The position numbers and the translations under genes are program-made. The notes beneath the pieces were generated by a model. It was not told where the DNA came from and searched no databases. It saw only the letters and a program-made list of their open reading frames with translations. A stretch of 64,000 nucleotides of DNA from positions 372,001 through 436,000 of the forward strand of contig NZ_JANAVO010000003.1 in assembly GCF_024213555.1 (NCBI RefSeq), given 5' to 3'. This DNA comes from Allokutzneria sp. A3M-2-11 16. Lineage in GTDB: Bacteria > Actinomycetota > Actinomycetes > Mycobacteriales > Pseudonocardiaceae. Below, piece by piece: positions 16,587-25,729 of this stretch (positions are counted from its first letter, which is position 1; each line of letters begins with the position of its first letter).

Positions 16587-18107
16587 TCAGCCGGTCGGGC
16601 GATCCGGGATCTTGGTGATCAGCTCGGCGGGGCAGCGGAGACCGTCCTGGGGGAGCGGGCCGCCGAAGAGGTAGCGGTTGACGTGTTCCCGCAAGCACTT
16701 GTTGCCCGCCAGATAGGCCGCGTGGCCATCGCCGTGCCAGAACGCCCGAGCCCCGGGGAGCTGACTGGCCACGTGCGCGGCACCGAGGTTGTTGGTGTTC
16801 TGGTCCACCTCCCCGATCCCGACGAGCACCGGCGGCACGCCCTTGGCGCGCAACGGATGTGGCGGGTAGGTGACGGCTGGGTCGTCGGGGACGCCCAGGC
16901 ACCGCGAGACCTCGAACCGCCCTTCGAGCCAGCCCATGCGCGGCGCGACGGCCTTCAGACGCTCTTCGATGGCCAGGAACTCCTGGTAGGTGGGCTGTTT
17001 CGGCATGAAGTCGTGGCAGAGCAACACGCTCATCACGCCGCCACCTCCGTCGCCGCGGGACGGGAACGGCAGGAGCGTGAGGAAGTCGCCCGCGTCGCCC
17101 TTGCGCGCCTTGGCCATGCCCTCGGCGAGCATCGGCCACTTCGGCGGGGGCATCGAGCCCATCAAGCCGTTGTGCAGCTGTTGCAGGCTGACGGTCTTGC
17201 CGCCGCTCGCGGGCAGCGGTTTCTTGCTCGCCCGCGCGACCAGGTCGTCCCACACCTGCGCGACGTCGCTGCCGTACAGCGGGCAGCCCTTGCGGAGCAC
17301 GCACCAGTCGCGGAACCGGTCGAACTGCCGCTCCATGGCCACCGCGTAGTTGCGCAGCCAGTCCTCGAACACGGGCTGCGTGTGATCGGCGACGCCGTCC
17401 AGGTACATCCGATCGATGCGCTCCGGGAACAACTCCGCGTACGCCTGCCCGTACACAGTTCCGTAGGAGTTGCCGACGTAGCGCAGCTTCCGCTCGCCGA
17501 GCGCGGCCCGCAGCGCGTCGACGTCGTGGGCGATCTGCCAGGAGTTCAGCCCGGTGTAGGACGCACCGAGGGCTTCACGACAGCTCGCGTCGTAGGCGGC
17601 GTTGCGCTCGGCGTGCGCCCGCCACGCGGCCTCGTCGGTGGCGAAGAACAGCCCTCCGAGCGGAGCCGGGCCCTTGGGGCAGCGGAAGGACGTGGGGGTG
17701 TCCGGGCGGCCGAGGCCGCGCTGGTCGAACACGACCACGTCCGCGCGCTCGGTGAGCTTGTCGATCGTCGGCCTCAGCATCCCCGCTTCGGGAATGTCCT
17801 TTTCGAACAGGATGCTCGTGTTGTGCCCGGAGCCGATGTTGAGGACCACCGAGCCGATCCGCTGCTCCGGTTTGCGCGCGGGCACCTTCACCAGCTCCAC
17901 CGGCAGCGTCGGCCCGTCGGTCCTGCGCCAGTCCGCCGGGACGATGAGCCGCGCGCACTGCATCTTCGGGTCGCGATCGCACGGCTTCCAGTCCACTGTG
18001 GACCAGGCGTTCCGTTCTTCGGCGGCGCCGAGCTGTTGCGTGACGGTCATCGTCACCGCGACCACCGCCACCCCGAGCGCGGCGGCGATCAGTTTCGTTC
18101 GTGTCAT
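16587..18107 (-). CDS. Secreted alpha/beta hydrolase with TAP-like C-terminal domain
   Basis: About 506 residues with an N-terminal signal peptide or membrane anchor. The fold is alpha/beta hydrolase: FDQRGLGRPDTP (oxyanion region), nucleophile elbow GNSYGTVYG, acid Asp in GIGEVDQNT, and catalytic His in HGDGHAAYL. The C-terminal part matches the TAP-like domain of actinomycete secreted tripeptidyl aminopeptidases. Several cysteines suggest disulfides. The ATG at 18107 has a GGAGAA ribosome-binding site and places the signal peptide correctly; the longer frame was rejected. Confidence 0.88.
   Translation of the reverse strand: MTRTKLIAAALGVAVVAVTMTVTQQLGAAEERNAWSTVDWKPCDRDPKMQCARLIVPADWRRTDGPTLPVELVKVPARKPEQRIGSVVLNIGSGHNTSILFEKDIPEAGMLRPTIDKLTERADVVVFDQRGLGRPDTPTSFRCPKGPAPLGGLFFATDEAAWRAHAERNAAYDASCREALGASYTGLNSWQIAHDVDALRAALGERKLRYVGNSYGTVYGQAYAELFPERIDRMYLDGVADHTQPVFEDWLRNYAVAMERQFDRFRDWCVLRKGCPLYGSDVAQVWDDLVARASKKPLPASGGKTVSLQQLHNGLMGSMPPPKWPMLAEGMAKARKGDAGDFLTLLPFPSRGDGGGGVMSVLLCHDFMPKQPTYQEFLAIEERLKAVAPRMGWLEGRFEVSRCLGVPDDPAVTYPPHPLRAKGVPPVLVGIGEVDQNTNNLGAAHVASQLPGARAFWHGDGHAAYLAGNKCLREHVNRYLFGGPLPQDGLRCPAELITKIPDRPTG
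17991..18003. repeat. Iterated palindrome GTCCAC(A/T)GTGGAC (first of six sites)
   Basis: A 13-bp palindrome that recurs through the window: 17991-18003, 29759-29771, 32728-32740, 36696-36708 and 44466-44478 are perfect, and 23673-23685 matches 12 of 13 bases. Further one-mismatch versions occur at about 27855 and 39811. Most copies sit inside coding regions of unrelated genes, so they are not simple operators. The role is unknown; it behaves like a highly iterated palindrome. Confidence 0.7.
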
Positions 18108-18190
18108 CCGGTTCTCCTGAGATACGACTGTGACGCCACGGTCGCAGCGGAGCCGGATCGGCACATCTGTCGTTCGGCATACCCCCGTTC

Positions 18191-18526
18191 TCAGTCGCGG
18201 GGGATCGCGAGGATGCGGTCCATGTGTTCCTCGCCCCATTCCCCGAGCGGCATGAGGGCGGTGTTGAGCGACTGGCCGAACGCGGTGAGCGAGTACTCCA
18301 CCTTCGGCGGCACCTGCTCGTGGACCTCGCGGTGCACCAGGCCCGCGGCCTCCATCTCGCGCAGCTGCATGATCAGGATCTTCTCGCTGATGCCGGGGAC
18401 CTCGCGGCGCAGCGCGCCGAACCGCAGCGGGCCCTCGAACAGCGCCCACAGGATGAGCGCCTTCCACTTTCCGCCGACGACGTCCAACGCGGCGTCCATG
18501 CCGCAGGTGTAGGTCCGCTTCTTCAC
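18191..18526 (-). CDS. HxlR-family transcriptional regulator
   Basis: A 111-residue winged-helix protein with the HxlR signature: a Cys near the N-terminus (RTYTCGMDAALDVVGGKWKA), then LRFGALRREVPGISEKILIM and VEYSLTAFGQSLNTALMPLG. HxlR proteins often sense electrophiles or redox stress through that N-terminal Cys. The GTG at 18526 is preferred because a GAGG ribosome-binding site lies 6 nt upstream; a GTG at 18538 is the alternative. It is divergent from an imine-reductase-like gene, which it probably controls. Confidence 0.87.
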   Translation of the reverse strand: MKKRTYTCGMDAALDVVGGKWKALILWALFEGPLRFGALRREVPGISEKILIMQLREMEAAGLVHREVHEQVPPKVEYSLTAFGQSLNTALMPLGEWGEEHMDRILAIPRD

Positions 18527-18539
18527 CGGGAGCCTCACT

Positions 18540-18561
18540 GACAAAAAGGTAGGTACTTGTC
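18540..18561. promoter_or_regulatory. Candidate HxlR operator
   Basis: An imperfect dyad with matching ends GACAA (18540-18544) and TTGTC (18557-18561) in the short intergenic region between the divergent HxlR and oxidoreductase genes. This is the only AT-rich symmetric sequence there. Position supports an operator; the symmetry is only five base pairs per arm, so confidence is low. Confidence 0.35.
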
Positions 18562-18583
18562 GGGTTGTTCGTGCCGAGCAAGC

Positions 18584-19498
18584 ATGAGTCACATGTCGGA
18601 CAACAACAACCGCACGGACGTCACACTCGTCGGGCTCGGATCGATGGGAGCGGAGCTGGCGAGGGCGTTCATCAGGGCCGGGCACCACACGACGGTGTGG
18701 AACCGGACGAAGGAGAAGGGCGCGGCGCTGGCCGTGGAAGGGGCGGTGCACGAACTGTCCATTGAGGACGCTGTGGCGGCGAGCCCGCTCGTCATCACGT
18801 GCCTCACGACGTACGAAGCGACGCTGGAGGCGTTGGAGCCCGCAGTGCTCGAAGGCCGCACGCTGATCACGCTGAACTCGGGAACTCCCAGCGGCGCAAG
18901 GACAATGGCCGCGTGGGCGGCTTCGCGCGGTGCTGACTACCTTGATGGAGCGGTGAAGAACGTTCCGGACGCGGTCGGCAAGCCGGACACGTTGTTGTAC
19001 TACAGCGGTGACAAGGCGGTATTCGACCGCTACGCGGAGACACTTCGCGTGCTCGGCGGGCAGACCGTGCACCTCGGTGAGGAGGTCGACCTCGCGGCGC
19101 TCTACGAGTACGCGGTCGGCGGCACGCTGCTCCCCGCGCTGCTCGGGTTCTTCCAGGCCGCGGCGTTGGTCACAGGGCGAGGCTTGCCCGCGAGCTCGCT
19201 GGTGCCGTACACGGTGTCCTGGTTGGAGATGATCGGTTCGGTTCTGCCAAGCCTGGCAAGGGAAATCGACGCGGGGGACTACGGGCGACCCGCCTCGTCG
19301 CTCGGGTTGTTCCACGAGGGCATCGTGTATGACGAGGAGATGGGCAGGGAGGGCGGCATCGACGTCAGCTGGCACGCGCCCATGCACGACCTGCTCCGTC
19401 GCGCGGTCGCCGAGGGGCACGCCGGTGACAGCATCTCCGTGCTGACCGAGCTGCTCAGGAAGCCCGTCGCACCGCCTTCTCCAGCTCCGCTCGGCTGA
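18584..19498 (+). CDS. NAD(P)-dependent oxidoreductase, imine-reductase / beta-hydroxyacid dehydrogenase superfamily
   Basis: A 304-residue protein. The N-terminal Rossmann fold has GLGSMGAELARAFIRAGH and TVWNRT; the latter, with Arg after Asn, favours NADPH. The C-terminal all-helical domain is of the imine-reductase-like type that forms intertwined dimers (VGGTLLPALLGFFQAA). The catalytic Lys of classic 3-hydroxyisobutyrate dehydrogenases is not evident, which fits the IRED branch. The ATG at 18584 was chosen over an upstream TTG. Its last 44 bp overlap the convergent ku gene. Confidence 0.82.
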   Translation: MSHMSDNNNRTDVTLVGLGSMGAELARAFIRAGHHTTVWNRTKEKGAALAVEGAVHELSIEDAVAASPLVITCLTTYEATLEALEPAVLEGRTLITLNSGTPSGARTMAAWAASRGADYLDGAVKNVPDAVGKPDTLLYYSGDKAVFDRYAETLRVLGGQTVHLGEEVDLAALYEYAVGGTLLPALLGFFQAAALVTGRGLPASSLVPYTVSWLEMIGSVLPSLAREIDAGDYGRPASSLGLFHEGIVYDEEMGREGGIDVSWHAPMHDLLRRAVAEGHAGDSISVLTELLRKPVAPPSPAPLG

Positions 19499-20363
19499 GC
19501 TTGGACCTGCCCTTGATGTCCAGTTCCTTCGCCATGGCTTCGAGCTCGGTCTTGCGCAGACCGGACAGGTCCGGCTTTCCCTTGCCCTTGCGGGCTTTCT
19601 CGACACTGCGGCGCAGGGCCTCCATCAGGTCGACGACGCCGGTGGGCTCCGGCGGCTCGGACTCCGCGACGACCGCCTTGCCCTTCTTCTTGTCCCGCAC
19701 CAGTTTCTTCACCTTCGCGGTGTAGGTGTCGCGGTAGTCCTTCGGGTTCCACGCCCCGCTCATCGACTCGATGAGGCTGGTCGCCATGCTCAGCTCCTTG
19801 CCGCGCACGGTCGCCTTGCGCGGCAAGGACTCCAGCTCCCCGGGATCGCGGATCTCGTCGGCGAAGAACATCGTCTCCAGCACCAGACCGTGTTCGCCCG
19901 CCCGCACCGCGGTCAGGTACTCCTTGCCGTGCATGACGAACGTGGCGATGCCCGCCCGCTCCGTCTCGGCCATCGCCTGCCACAGCAACCGGTACACCCG
20001 GTCGTAGTCGGAGCTGGCCGGGGCGAGCCAGTAGGTCCGGTCGAAGTACATCGGGTCGATCTCGTCGAGCGAGACGAAGGTGGAGATCTCCAGCGTGCGC
20101 GAACGGCCGGGCGCGATCTCGGCCAGCTCCTCGGGTTCGACCACCACGTGCTGCCCGTCGTCGAGCTCGTAGCCCTTGACGATCTCGGAACGGTCGACCT
20201 CGTCGCCGGTGCGCTCGTTGACCCTGCGGTTCCGGATGCGGTCGGCCGTGCCGCGCTCCAGCTGGTGGAAGTGCACGGTGTGGTCGCTGGTCGCGCTGTA
20301 CAGGCCAACGGGGATGCTCACCAGCCCGAAGGTCACCGTGCCCGACCAGATCGCTCTCGGCAT
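19455..20363 (-). CDS. ku: Ku protein, non-homologous end joining
   Basis: A 302-residue bacterial Ku homologue. It begins with the family signature WSGTVTFGLVSIPVGLYSAT and continues through the DNA-encircling beta-barrel core (VHFHQLERGT, YWLAPASSDYDRVYRLL, MFFADEIRDP). After about residue 215 it has a Lys-rich linker and a C-terminal SAP/HeH-like motif (SGLRKTELEAMAKELDIKG), as in other actinomycete Kus. Ku binds double-strand DNA ends and recruits LigD; no ligD is in the window. The 3' end overlaps the convergent oxidoreductase gene by 44 bp. Confidence 0.96.
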   Translation of the reverse strand: MPRAIWSGTVTFGLVSIPVGLYSATSDHTVHFHQLERGTADRIRNRRVNERTGDEVDRSEIVKGYELDDGQHVVVEPEELAEIAPGRSRTLEISTFVSLDEIDPMYFDRTYWLAPASSDYDRVYRLLWQAMAETERAGIATFVMHGKEYLTAVRAGEHGLVLETMFFADEIRDPGELESLPRKATVRGKELSMATSLIESMSGAWNPKDYRDTYTAKVKKLVRDKKKGKAVVAESEPPEPTGVVDLMEALRRSVEKARKGKGKPDLSGLRKTELEAMAKELDIKGRSKLSRAELEKAVRRAS

Positions 20364-20397
20364 GACGTCCTCCTTCGCGTTCCCGCGTGGAGTACCC

Positions 20398-21075
20398 CTA
20401 TTCCGCGCGTTTCAGCCGCTCCACCTTCGCGCGCGCCTCGTCGAGGCGTTCCTCCGCGGCGGCCAACCGCTCCCGCGCCGCGTCCACTTCGCGCCGCGCG
20501 TCGGCGCATTCGGCCTCCGCGGCCCTGAACGCGCCCTCGGCCTCGGCCAGCTTCTTCTTGTCCGGCCTGGGTTTCTGCTTGGCCCGCTTCACCGGCAGCG
20601 CCGCGGTCACCTCCGGCCAGCTCGCCCGGTCGTCCAGCCGCAACGTCGTCGTCAGCCGCCCCGCCTCCAGCACCGCCGCCGCGTCCGGGTCGCTGAGCGC
20701 GGTCGTCAGGCTCTCCTCCAGCTCCCGCTCCACCGACGCGCTCAGCGAGTGCATCCCGGCCGCGAGCTTGATCAGCTCGCGCACCGTCCGATGCCGTCGC
20801 TGCCCCAGCTCCCGCAGCTTCGCCCCGTCGAGCGTGGTGTGCGCCGCGCGCAGGTCCACGCCCAGCTCCAGCAGCCCGTCCACCTCCTCGGAGTGCTCGC
20901 GGACGAGCCGGTTCACCAACCAAGCCGCTGTAGAAGGCTTGCGCTGCGCGGAAATCACCTCGGCCGCTTCGGCGTCCCCCTCCTGCTTCGCCTCCGCCAC
21001 CCTGCCGTTGCGCGCCGCCGTGAACTCGCGCGGCTCCAGGCCGTAGAGCTCGGTGATGATCGCCTCCGTGTCCAC
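20398..21075 (-). CDS. Coiled-coil protein of unknown function upstream of ku
   Basis: A 225-residue acidic/basic protein, almost all helical. It has an N-terminal region with EFTAARNGRVAEAKQEGD and a conserved-looking TAAWLVNRLVREHSEEV. The C-terminal 70 residues are a long charged coiled coil (FRAAEAECADARREVDAARE). It resembles a widespread uncharacterised actinobacterial protein. It ends 34 bp upstream of ku on the same strand, so co-transcription and a role linked to DNA repair are possible (inference). Confidence 0.7.
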   Translation of the reverse strand: MDTEAIITELYGLEPREFTAARNGRVAEAKQEGDAEAAEVISAQRKPSTAAWLVNRLVREHSEEVDGLLELGVDLRAAHTTLDGAKLRELGQRRHRTVRELIKLAAGMHSLSASVERELEESLTTALSDPDAAAVLEAGRLTTTLRLDDRASWPEVTAALPVKRAKQKPRPDKKKLAEAEGAFRAAEAECADARREVDAARERLAAAEERLDEARAKVERLKRAE

Positions 21076-21140
21076 ACCGACGATCGTGCAACAAACGCGC
21101 CGCCATCGCCCGCCCGCGGGGCACGGCCTAGAGTCTTGGT

Positions 21141-21809
21141 ATGGCTCAGCGGGTGAACGACGTGCCGAAGCGGATGCTCACCGAGCAGGTGTACACCGAC
21201 CTGCGTGACGCGATCATGCGCGGCGAGTTCACGCCGGGGCAGGCGTTGAAGCCGCAGGAGCTGGCGACGCGGCACGGGGTGAGCCTGGTCGTGGTGCGCG
21301 AGGCGCTGGTGCGAGCGGTGGGGGAGGGCATCGCGGATCGCCTGCCCAACCGGGGGTTCGCGGTTCCGGAGTTCTCCGACCAGCGGTGGCAGGAGATCGC
21401 CGAGGCCCGCAGGACGATCGAGCCCGCGGTGCTGCGGATGGCGATCGAACGCGGCGACCTCGACTGGGAGGCGCGGGTGCGGGCGGCGCACCACAGGCTG
21501 GCGCGGACGCCGATGCACGTGCCGGAGGAGGGCGAGTACTTCAGCGAAGCCTGGTCGCTGGCGCACCGGGACTTCCACCGGGCGTTGCTGGAGGGGTGCG
21601 GCAACGCGGTGCTGCTGGACACCTTCGACCGGATGTGGGTGGCGAGCGAGCTGGCCCGGCGGTGGTCGCTCAACCGGAACCCGCGACGGGATCTCGTCGC
21701 CGAGCACCGCTGCCTGGAGGAGCTGACCCTGGCGCGCGACGCGGACGGGGCGGGCCAGGCCCTCTGCGACCACCTGACCCTGACCGCCGCAGGGCTGACC
21801 GAGGCCTAG
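21141..21809 (+). CDS. GntR-family transcriptional regulator, FCD type
   Basis: A 222-residue regulator: an N-terminal GntR winged helix (LTEQVYTDLRDAIMRGEFTPG, then QELATRHGVSLVVVREALVR) and a C-terminal all-helical FCD effector domain containing the metal-binding His residues (AHHRLA, HRDFHRALLEGCG, EHRCLEEL). Members usually respond to organic acids or sugar acids. No obvious target operon adjoins it; a family A repeat element lies directly downstream. Confidence 0.9.
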   Translation: MAQRVNDVPKRMLTEQVYTDLRDAIMRGEFTPGQALKPQELATRHGVSLVVVREALVRAVGEGIADRLPNRGFAVPEFSDQRWQEIAEARRTIEPAVLRMAIERGDLDWEARVRAAHHRLARTPMHVPEEGEYFSEAWSLAHRDFHRALLEGCGNAVLLDTFDRMWVASELARRWSLNRNPRRDLVAEHRCLEELTLARDADGAGQALCDHLTLTAAGLTEA

Positions 21810-21840
21810 CCCCGCGTCCCGCAAGCCCCCGCCCGCACTC

Positions 21841-21978
21841 CGCACACCGAGTAAACTCAGCCCATGCACTCCACCCGCCCGCACACCCCATCCCCCGCGG
21901 GCGTGGTCTAGAGAACCCCGTTTCGTACTCATAACGGGAAAAAGAGCGCTCCAAAATCCCGATAAGAGTACGAAACGG
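21841..21978 (+). repeat. Dispersed palindromic element family A, copy 2 (with mini-ORF)
   Basis: The best-preserved copy. In order on the plus strand it has a -10-like TAAACT (21852-21857); 6 nt later an ATG (21864) opening a 15-codon ORF (starts MHSTRPHTP) that ends at TAG 21909-21911; then CTAGAGAACCCC; then the hairpin core with CCCCGTTTCGTACTC (21916-21930), a central GAGCGCTC, and GAGTACGAAACGG (21966-21978). The spacing from -10 to ATG is that of a leaderless transcript. Copy 3 keeps the same organisation and ORF length with a different peptide. Confidence 0.8.
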
Positions 21979-22046
21979 ATTTGGGCTGCGCTGGGGATGG
22001 TTCGCGGGGGTGTCACGATCGCGGGTGACTGCTCGCGGGACGCGGA

Positions 22047-22751
22047 CTAGCGCGCTCCGGTGGCGTAGGCGGACGCGGCTTCGAGGATCTGCCGAATGAC
22101 GTCGGCCTCCTCGACGGTGCGCGGCGAGTACACGAAGATGTACGCCAGCGGCATGTTCGGGTAGTCGCCCGCCAGGGGGTGCCGTTCTCCCCATCCCGCC
22201 TCCAGCACGGTGATCGCGTCGGTCGGGCTCAGGATCATGTGCATCGAGCCGTCGGTGGGGTGGATGTGCGCCACCTCGCCCTGGGTCACCTTGATGATCT
22301 CCGGCGCGCGGGCGAGGTCGACGACGGTGATCGCGTCGCTGTGCTTCTCGAAGAAGCTCATGCGGTACTCGATGAGGCCGGGCTCCCGCGCGGCGCGGGC
22401 GTCGAAGTGGTCGAGGACGGCGACGCGGCCGCGCAGCGAGCCGGGCTGGTCGGTCTGCCGGTGCGGCACCGGGTGCGCGCCGACGTTGGGCCGCGGGCCG
22501 TCGCGCTTCGGGATCGGCTTCAGCCACCGCCCGTCGCCCAGCTGCCCGACCAGCGGGCGGAACGGGGCGGGATCGGTGGTCTCGCTCTTCTGCAGTCGCA
22601 GCCAGTTGACCCGCACCCAGCCCGCGGGCGTGTTGGGGATGCCGCCCGGGCCGAGCGCGCGCCACTGCTCGTAGTCACAGCCCCCGGCGAGGCCGACGCC
22701 GAACGCGGCCCCGGCCAGCAGGGTCCGTCTGGCGATCTTCTTCCCGTCCAT
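22047..22751 (-). CDS. Tat-type lipoprotein with luciferase-like (DUF5519) domain
   Basis: A 234-residue protein. The N-terminus has a twin-arginine motif (IARRTLLAGAAFGVG) and a lipobox ending in Cys25 (AGGC). The C-terminal half matches the luciferase-domain/DUF5519 family: GEVAHIHPTDGSMHMILSP, GWGERHPLAG and YIFVYSPRTVEEADVIRQIL. Despite the name, these proteins have no demonstrated luciferase chemistry in bacteria; the His-rich HIHPTDGSMH block could bind metal. The ATG at 22751 gives the signal peptide; the longer frame was rejected. It is divergent from fabG. Confidence 0.75.
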   Translation of the reverse strand: MDGKKIARRTLLAGAAFGVGLAGGCDYEQWRALGPGGIPNTPAGWVRVNWLRLQKSETTDPAPFRPLVGQLGDGRWLKPIPKRDGPRPNVGAHPVPHRQTDQPGSLRGRVAVLDHFDARAAREPGLIEYRMSFFEKHSDAITVVDLARAPEIIKVTQGEVAHIHPTDGSMHMILSPTDAITVLEAGWGERHPLAGDYPNMPLAYIFVYSPRTVEEADVIRQILEAASAYATGAR

Positions 22752-22918
22752 GCACTTCTCCCCGGAAAATCGATTATTTGGCGGATAGTCTATTGGGAGG
22801 ATGTGAGGGTGATGTGAGGCGGTTTGTTCCTGGGTTGACCTCGGCTCCCGGCTGAGCGGAACGGTGCGGGGCTGCCGGGGGCGGGGTATTCGGGTTTGTC
22901 GCTGACCAGATAGCCTGA

Positions 22919-23656
<738 letters not shown>

Positions 23657-23694
23657 AATTCCGCGATCGACCGTCCACAGTGGAGGATGAACAG

Positions 23695-24498
23695 GTGTCA
23701 GGTCTGCTCGCCGGTAAACGACTGCTGATCACGGGTGTGATCACGGAGTCCTCGATCGCGTTCGACGTCGCGAAGATCGCACAGCAGCAGGGCGCCACGG
23801 TCGTGCTCACCGGCTTCGGCCGGATGAGCCTGGTGGAGCGCATCGCCAAGCGCCTGCCCGAGCCGCCGGTGGTGCTCGAACTGGACGTGACCAACCAGGA
23901 GCACCTGGACAGCCTCGCCGACCGCGTGCGCGAGCACGTCGACGGCCTGGACGGGGTGCTGCACTCCATCGGTTTCGCGCCCGCCTCCTGCCTGTCCGGG
24001 GAGTACCTGGACACGCCGTGGGAGGACGTCTCCACCGCGATGCACGTCTCCGCGTACTCCTACGCCGCGCTGACCAAGGCGTGCCTGCCGCTGATGGGCC
24101 GAGGTGGCTCGATCGTCGGCCTGGACTTCGACGCGCGGTTCGCGTGGCAGAACTACAACTGGATGGGCGCGGCCAAGGCTGCGCTGGAGTCGATCAACCG
24201 CTACCTCGCGCGGGAGATGGGCCGCCTGCACGGGATCAGGGTCAACCTGGTCGCGGCGGGCCCGATCCGCAGCACCGCGGCGCGGTCGATCCCGAACTTC
24301 GACTCCATGGAGGGCCAGTGGAACGCGCGCGCTCCGCTGGGCTGGGACCCGACCGACCGCGAGCCGACCGCGCGCACCTGCTGCGTGCTGCTCTCGGACT
24401 GGATGCCCGCGACCACCGGCACCATGGTGTGGGCCGACGGCGGTTTCTCCGCGATCGGTGACCGCGTCGACCCGTTCGAGGCCGAGCCGAAGACCTGA
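23695..24498 (+). CDS. inhA: NADH-dependent enoyl-[acyl-carrier-protein] reductase, InhA type
   Basis: A 267-residue enoyl-ACP reductase with strong resemblance to mycobacterial Inh[21 protein letters not shown] at the N-terminus, [26 protein letters not shown], the catalytic Tyr and Lys in [25 protein letters not shown], and [19 protein letters not shown]. It catalyses the last reductive step of fatty-acid elongation. The Ser of the SIGF motif, whose equivalent is altered in isoniazid-resistant mycobacteria, is present. The GTG at 23695 is chosen because a GGAGG ribosome-binding site (23682-23686) sits 8 nt upstream. Confidence 0.96.
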   Translation: MSGLLAGKRLLITGVITESSIAFDVAKIAQQQGATVVLTGFGRMSLVERIAKRLPEPPVVLELDVTNQEHLDSLADRVREHVDGLDGVLHSIGFAPASCLSGEYLDTPWEDVSTAMHVSAYSYAALTKACLPLMGRGGSIVGLDFDARFAWQNYNWMGAAKAALESINRYLAREMGRLHGIRVNLVAAGPIRSTAARSIPNFDSMEGQWNARAPLGWDPTDREPTARTCCVLLSDWMPATTGTMVWADGGFSAIGDRVDPFEAEPKT

Positions 24499-24511
24499 CC
24501 CAGCGCGGGTT

Positions 24512-24630
24512 CGCCGGTCTTCAAGTACCCCGCACCCCCGCCCCAGCTGTCCGCAACCGCCCCATACCTCCGTGGTATGGGGCGGTTTGCGATGTTCTGG
24601 GGCGGGGTCGGTAGGACTTGAAGACCGGCG
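24512..24630. repeat. Palindromic element family B, copy 2 (nested inverted repeats)
   Basis: The outer perfect 15-bp inverted repeats are CGCCGGTCTTCAAGT (24512-24526) and ACTTGAAGACCGGCG (24616-24630). The inner hairpin is built from CGCAACCGCCCCATACC (24552-24568) and GGTATGGGGCGGTTTGCG (24574-24591). The outer ends match copy 1 at 5344-5475, whereas the inner stem differs. It separates inhA from hemH, both on the plus strand, so it may terminate or attenuate transcription between them. Confidence 0.75.
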
Positions 24631-24676
24631 GACCCTGCGCGAGCGGGGTGGGGTGGTGAGGGGGAGGATGGGTGGT

Positions 24677-25729
24677 GTGAGTGGCTTCGACGCGGTGCTG
24701 GTGTTGTCCTTCGGCGGACCGGAGGGACCGGACGAGGTCCGGCCGTTCCTGGAGAACGTGGTGCGCGGCCGGGGTGTCCCGCCCGAGCGGCTGGACGCGG
24801 TCGAGGAGCACTACCAGCACTTCGGCGGCGTCTCGCCGATCAACCGGCTGAACCTGGCGATCATCGACGCGGTGCGCGCCGAGCTGGACCGCCGCGGCAT
24901 GGACCTGCCTGTCTACTTCGGCAACCGGAACTGGCACCCGATGGTGGAGGACACCGTCGCGAAGATGGCCGAGGACGGCGTCAAGCGCGCGCTCGTCTTC
25001 GCCACCAGCGCATACGGCGGCTACTCCGCGTGCCGCCAGTACGACGAGGACATCGAGCGCGCCCGCGCCGCGGTCGGCGAGTCAGCGCCGGAACTGGTGA
25101 AGCTGCGGCACTTCTACGATCACCCGCTGTTCATCGACGCGTGCACTGACGCGGTCCTCGCCGCGCGCGCGGAGCTGCCGGAGGCCCAGCGCGCCGCCGC
25201 CCGCCTCGTCTTCACCGCGCACTCCGTGCCGACGAGCGCCGATCGCGCGTCCGGTCCGCCCGCGGAGGGTGGTCACCGCTACTCGCGGCAGATCGCCGAG
25301 GCGTCGCGCCTGGTGTCGCTCGAAGCCGACATGCCGCACTACGACGTGGTCTGGCAGTCCCGGTCGGGGCCGCCGCAGGTGCCGTGGCTGGAGCCGGACA
25401 TCGTCGACCACCTCGACGCGCTCAACCGCGACAACGTCAGCGCGGTGGTGGCGTGCCCGATCGGCTTCGTCAGCGATCACCTCGAAGTCATCTGGGACCT
25501 GGACACCGAAGCCCGCGAGCACGCGGAGAAGCTGGGCATGGCGTGGGCGCGCGCCGGAACCGCCGGACCTGACCCGCGCTTCGCCGAGCTCGTCGTGGAA
25601 CTGATCCGCGAGCACACCGAAGGCGTTGCCCCGCGCAGGCTTTCCGCGCTGCCGCACGGGGGTTGCACGGTGAACGGAGCCCCGTGCGCGCCGTTGTGCT
25701 GCGAGCCGCAACGCCGCCCTACGAGGTGA
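24677..25729 (+). CDS. hemH: Ferrochelatase (coproporphyrin III type), with [2Fe-2S] cysteines
   Basis: About 350 residues. Ferrochelatase signatures are [73 protein letters not shown] and [17 protein letters not shown]. The C-terminal [15 protein letters not shown] keeps the cysteines that carry a [2Fe-2S] cluster in actinobacterial enzymes. In actinobacteria the enzyme inserts iron into coproporphyrin III (also called CpfC). The GTG at 24677 is favoured by a GGGGAGG site (24661-24667) at good spacing. The 3' end overlaps the convergent lanthipeptide transporter gene by 11 bp. Confidence 0.95.
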   Translation: MSGFDAVLVLSFGGPEGPDEVRPFLENVVRGRGVPPERLDAVEEHYQHFGGVSPINRLNLAIIDAVRAELDRRGMDLPVYFGNRNWHPMVEDTVAKMAEDGVKRALVFATSAYGGYSACRQYDEDIERARAAVGESAPELVKLRHFYDHPLFIDACTDAVLAARAELPEAQRAAARLVFTAHSVPTSADRASGPPAEGGHRYSRQIAEASRLVSLEADMPHYDVVWQSRSGPPQVPWLEPDIVDHLDALNRDNVSAVVACPIGFVSDHLEVIWDLDTEAREHAEKLGMAWARAGTAGPDPRFAELVVELIREHTEGVAPRRLSALPHGGCTVNGAPCAPLCCEPQRRPTR

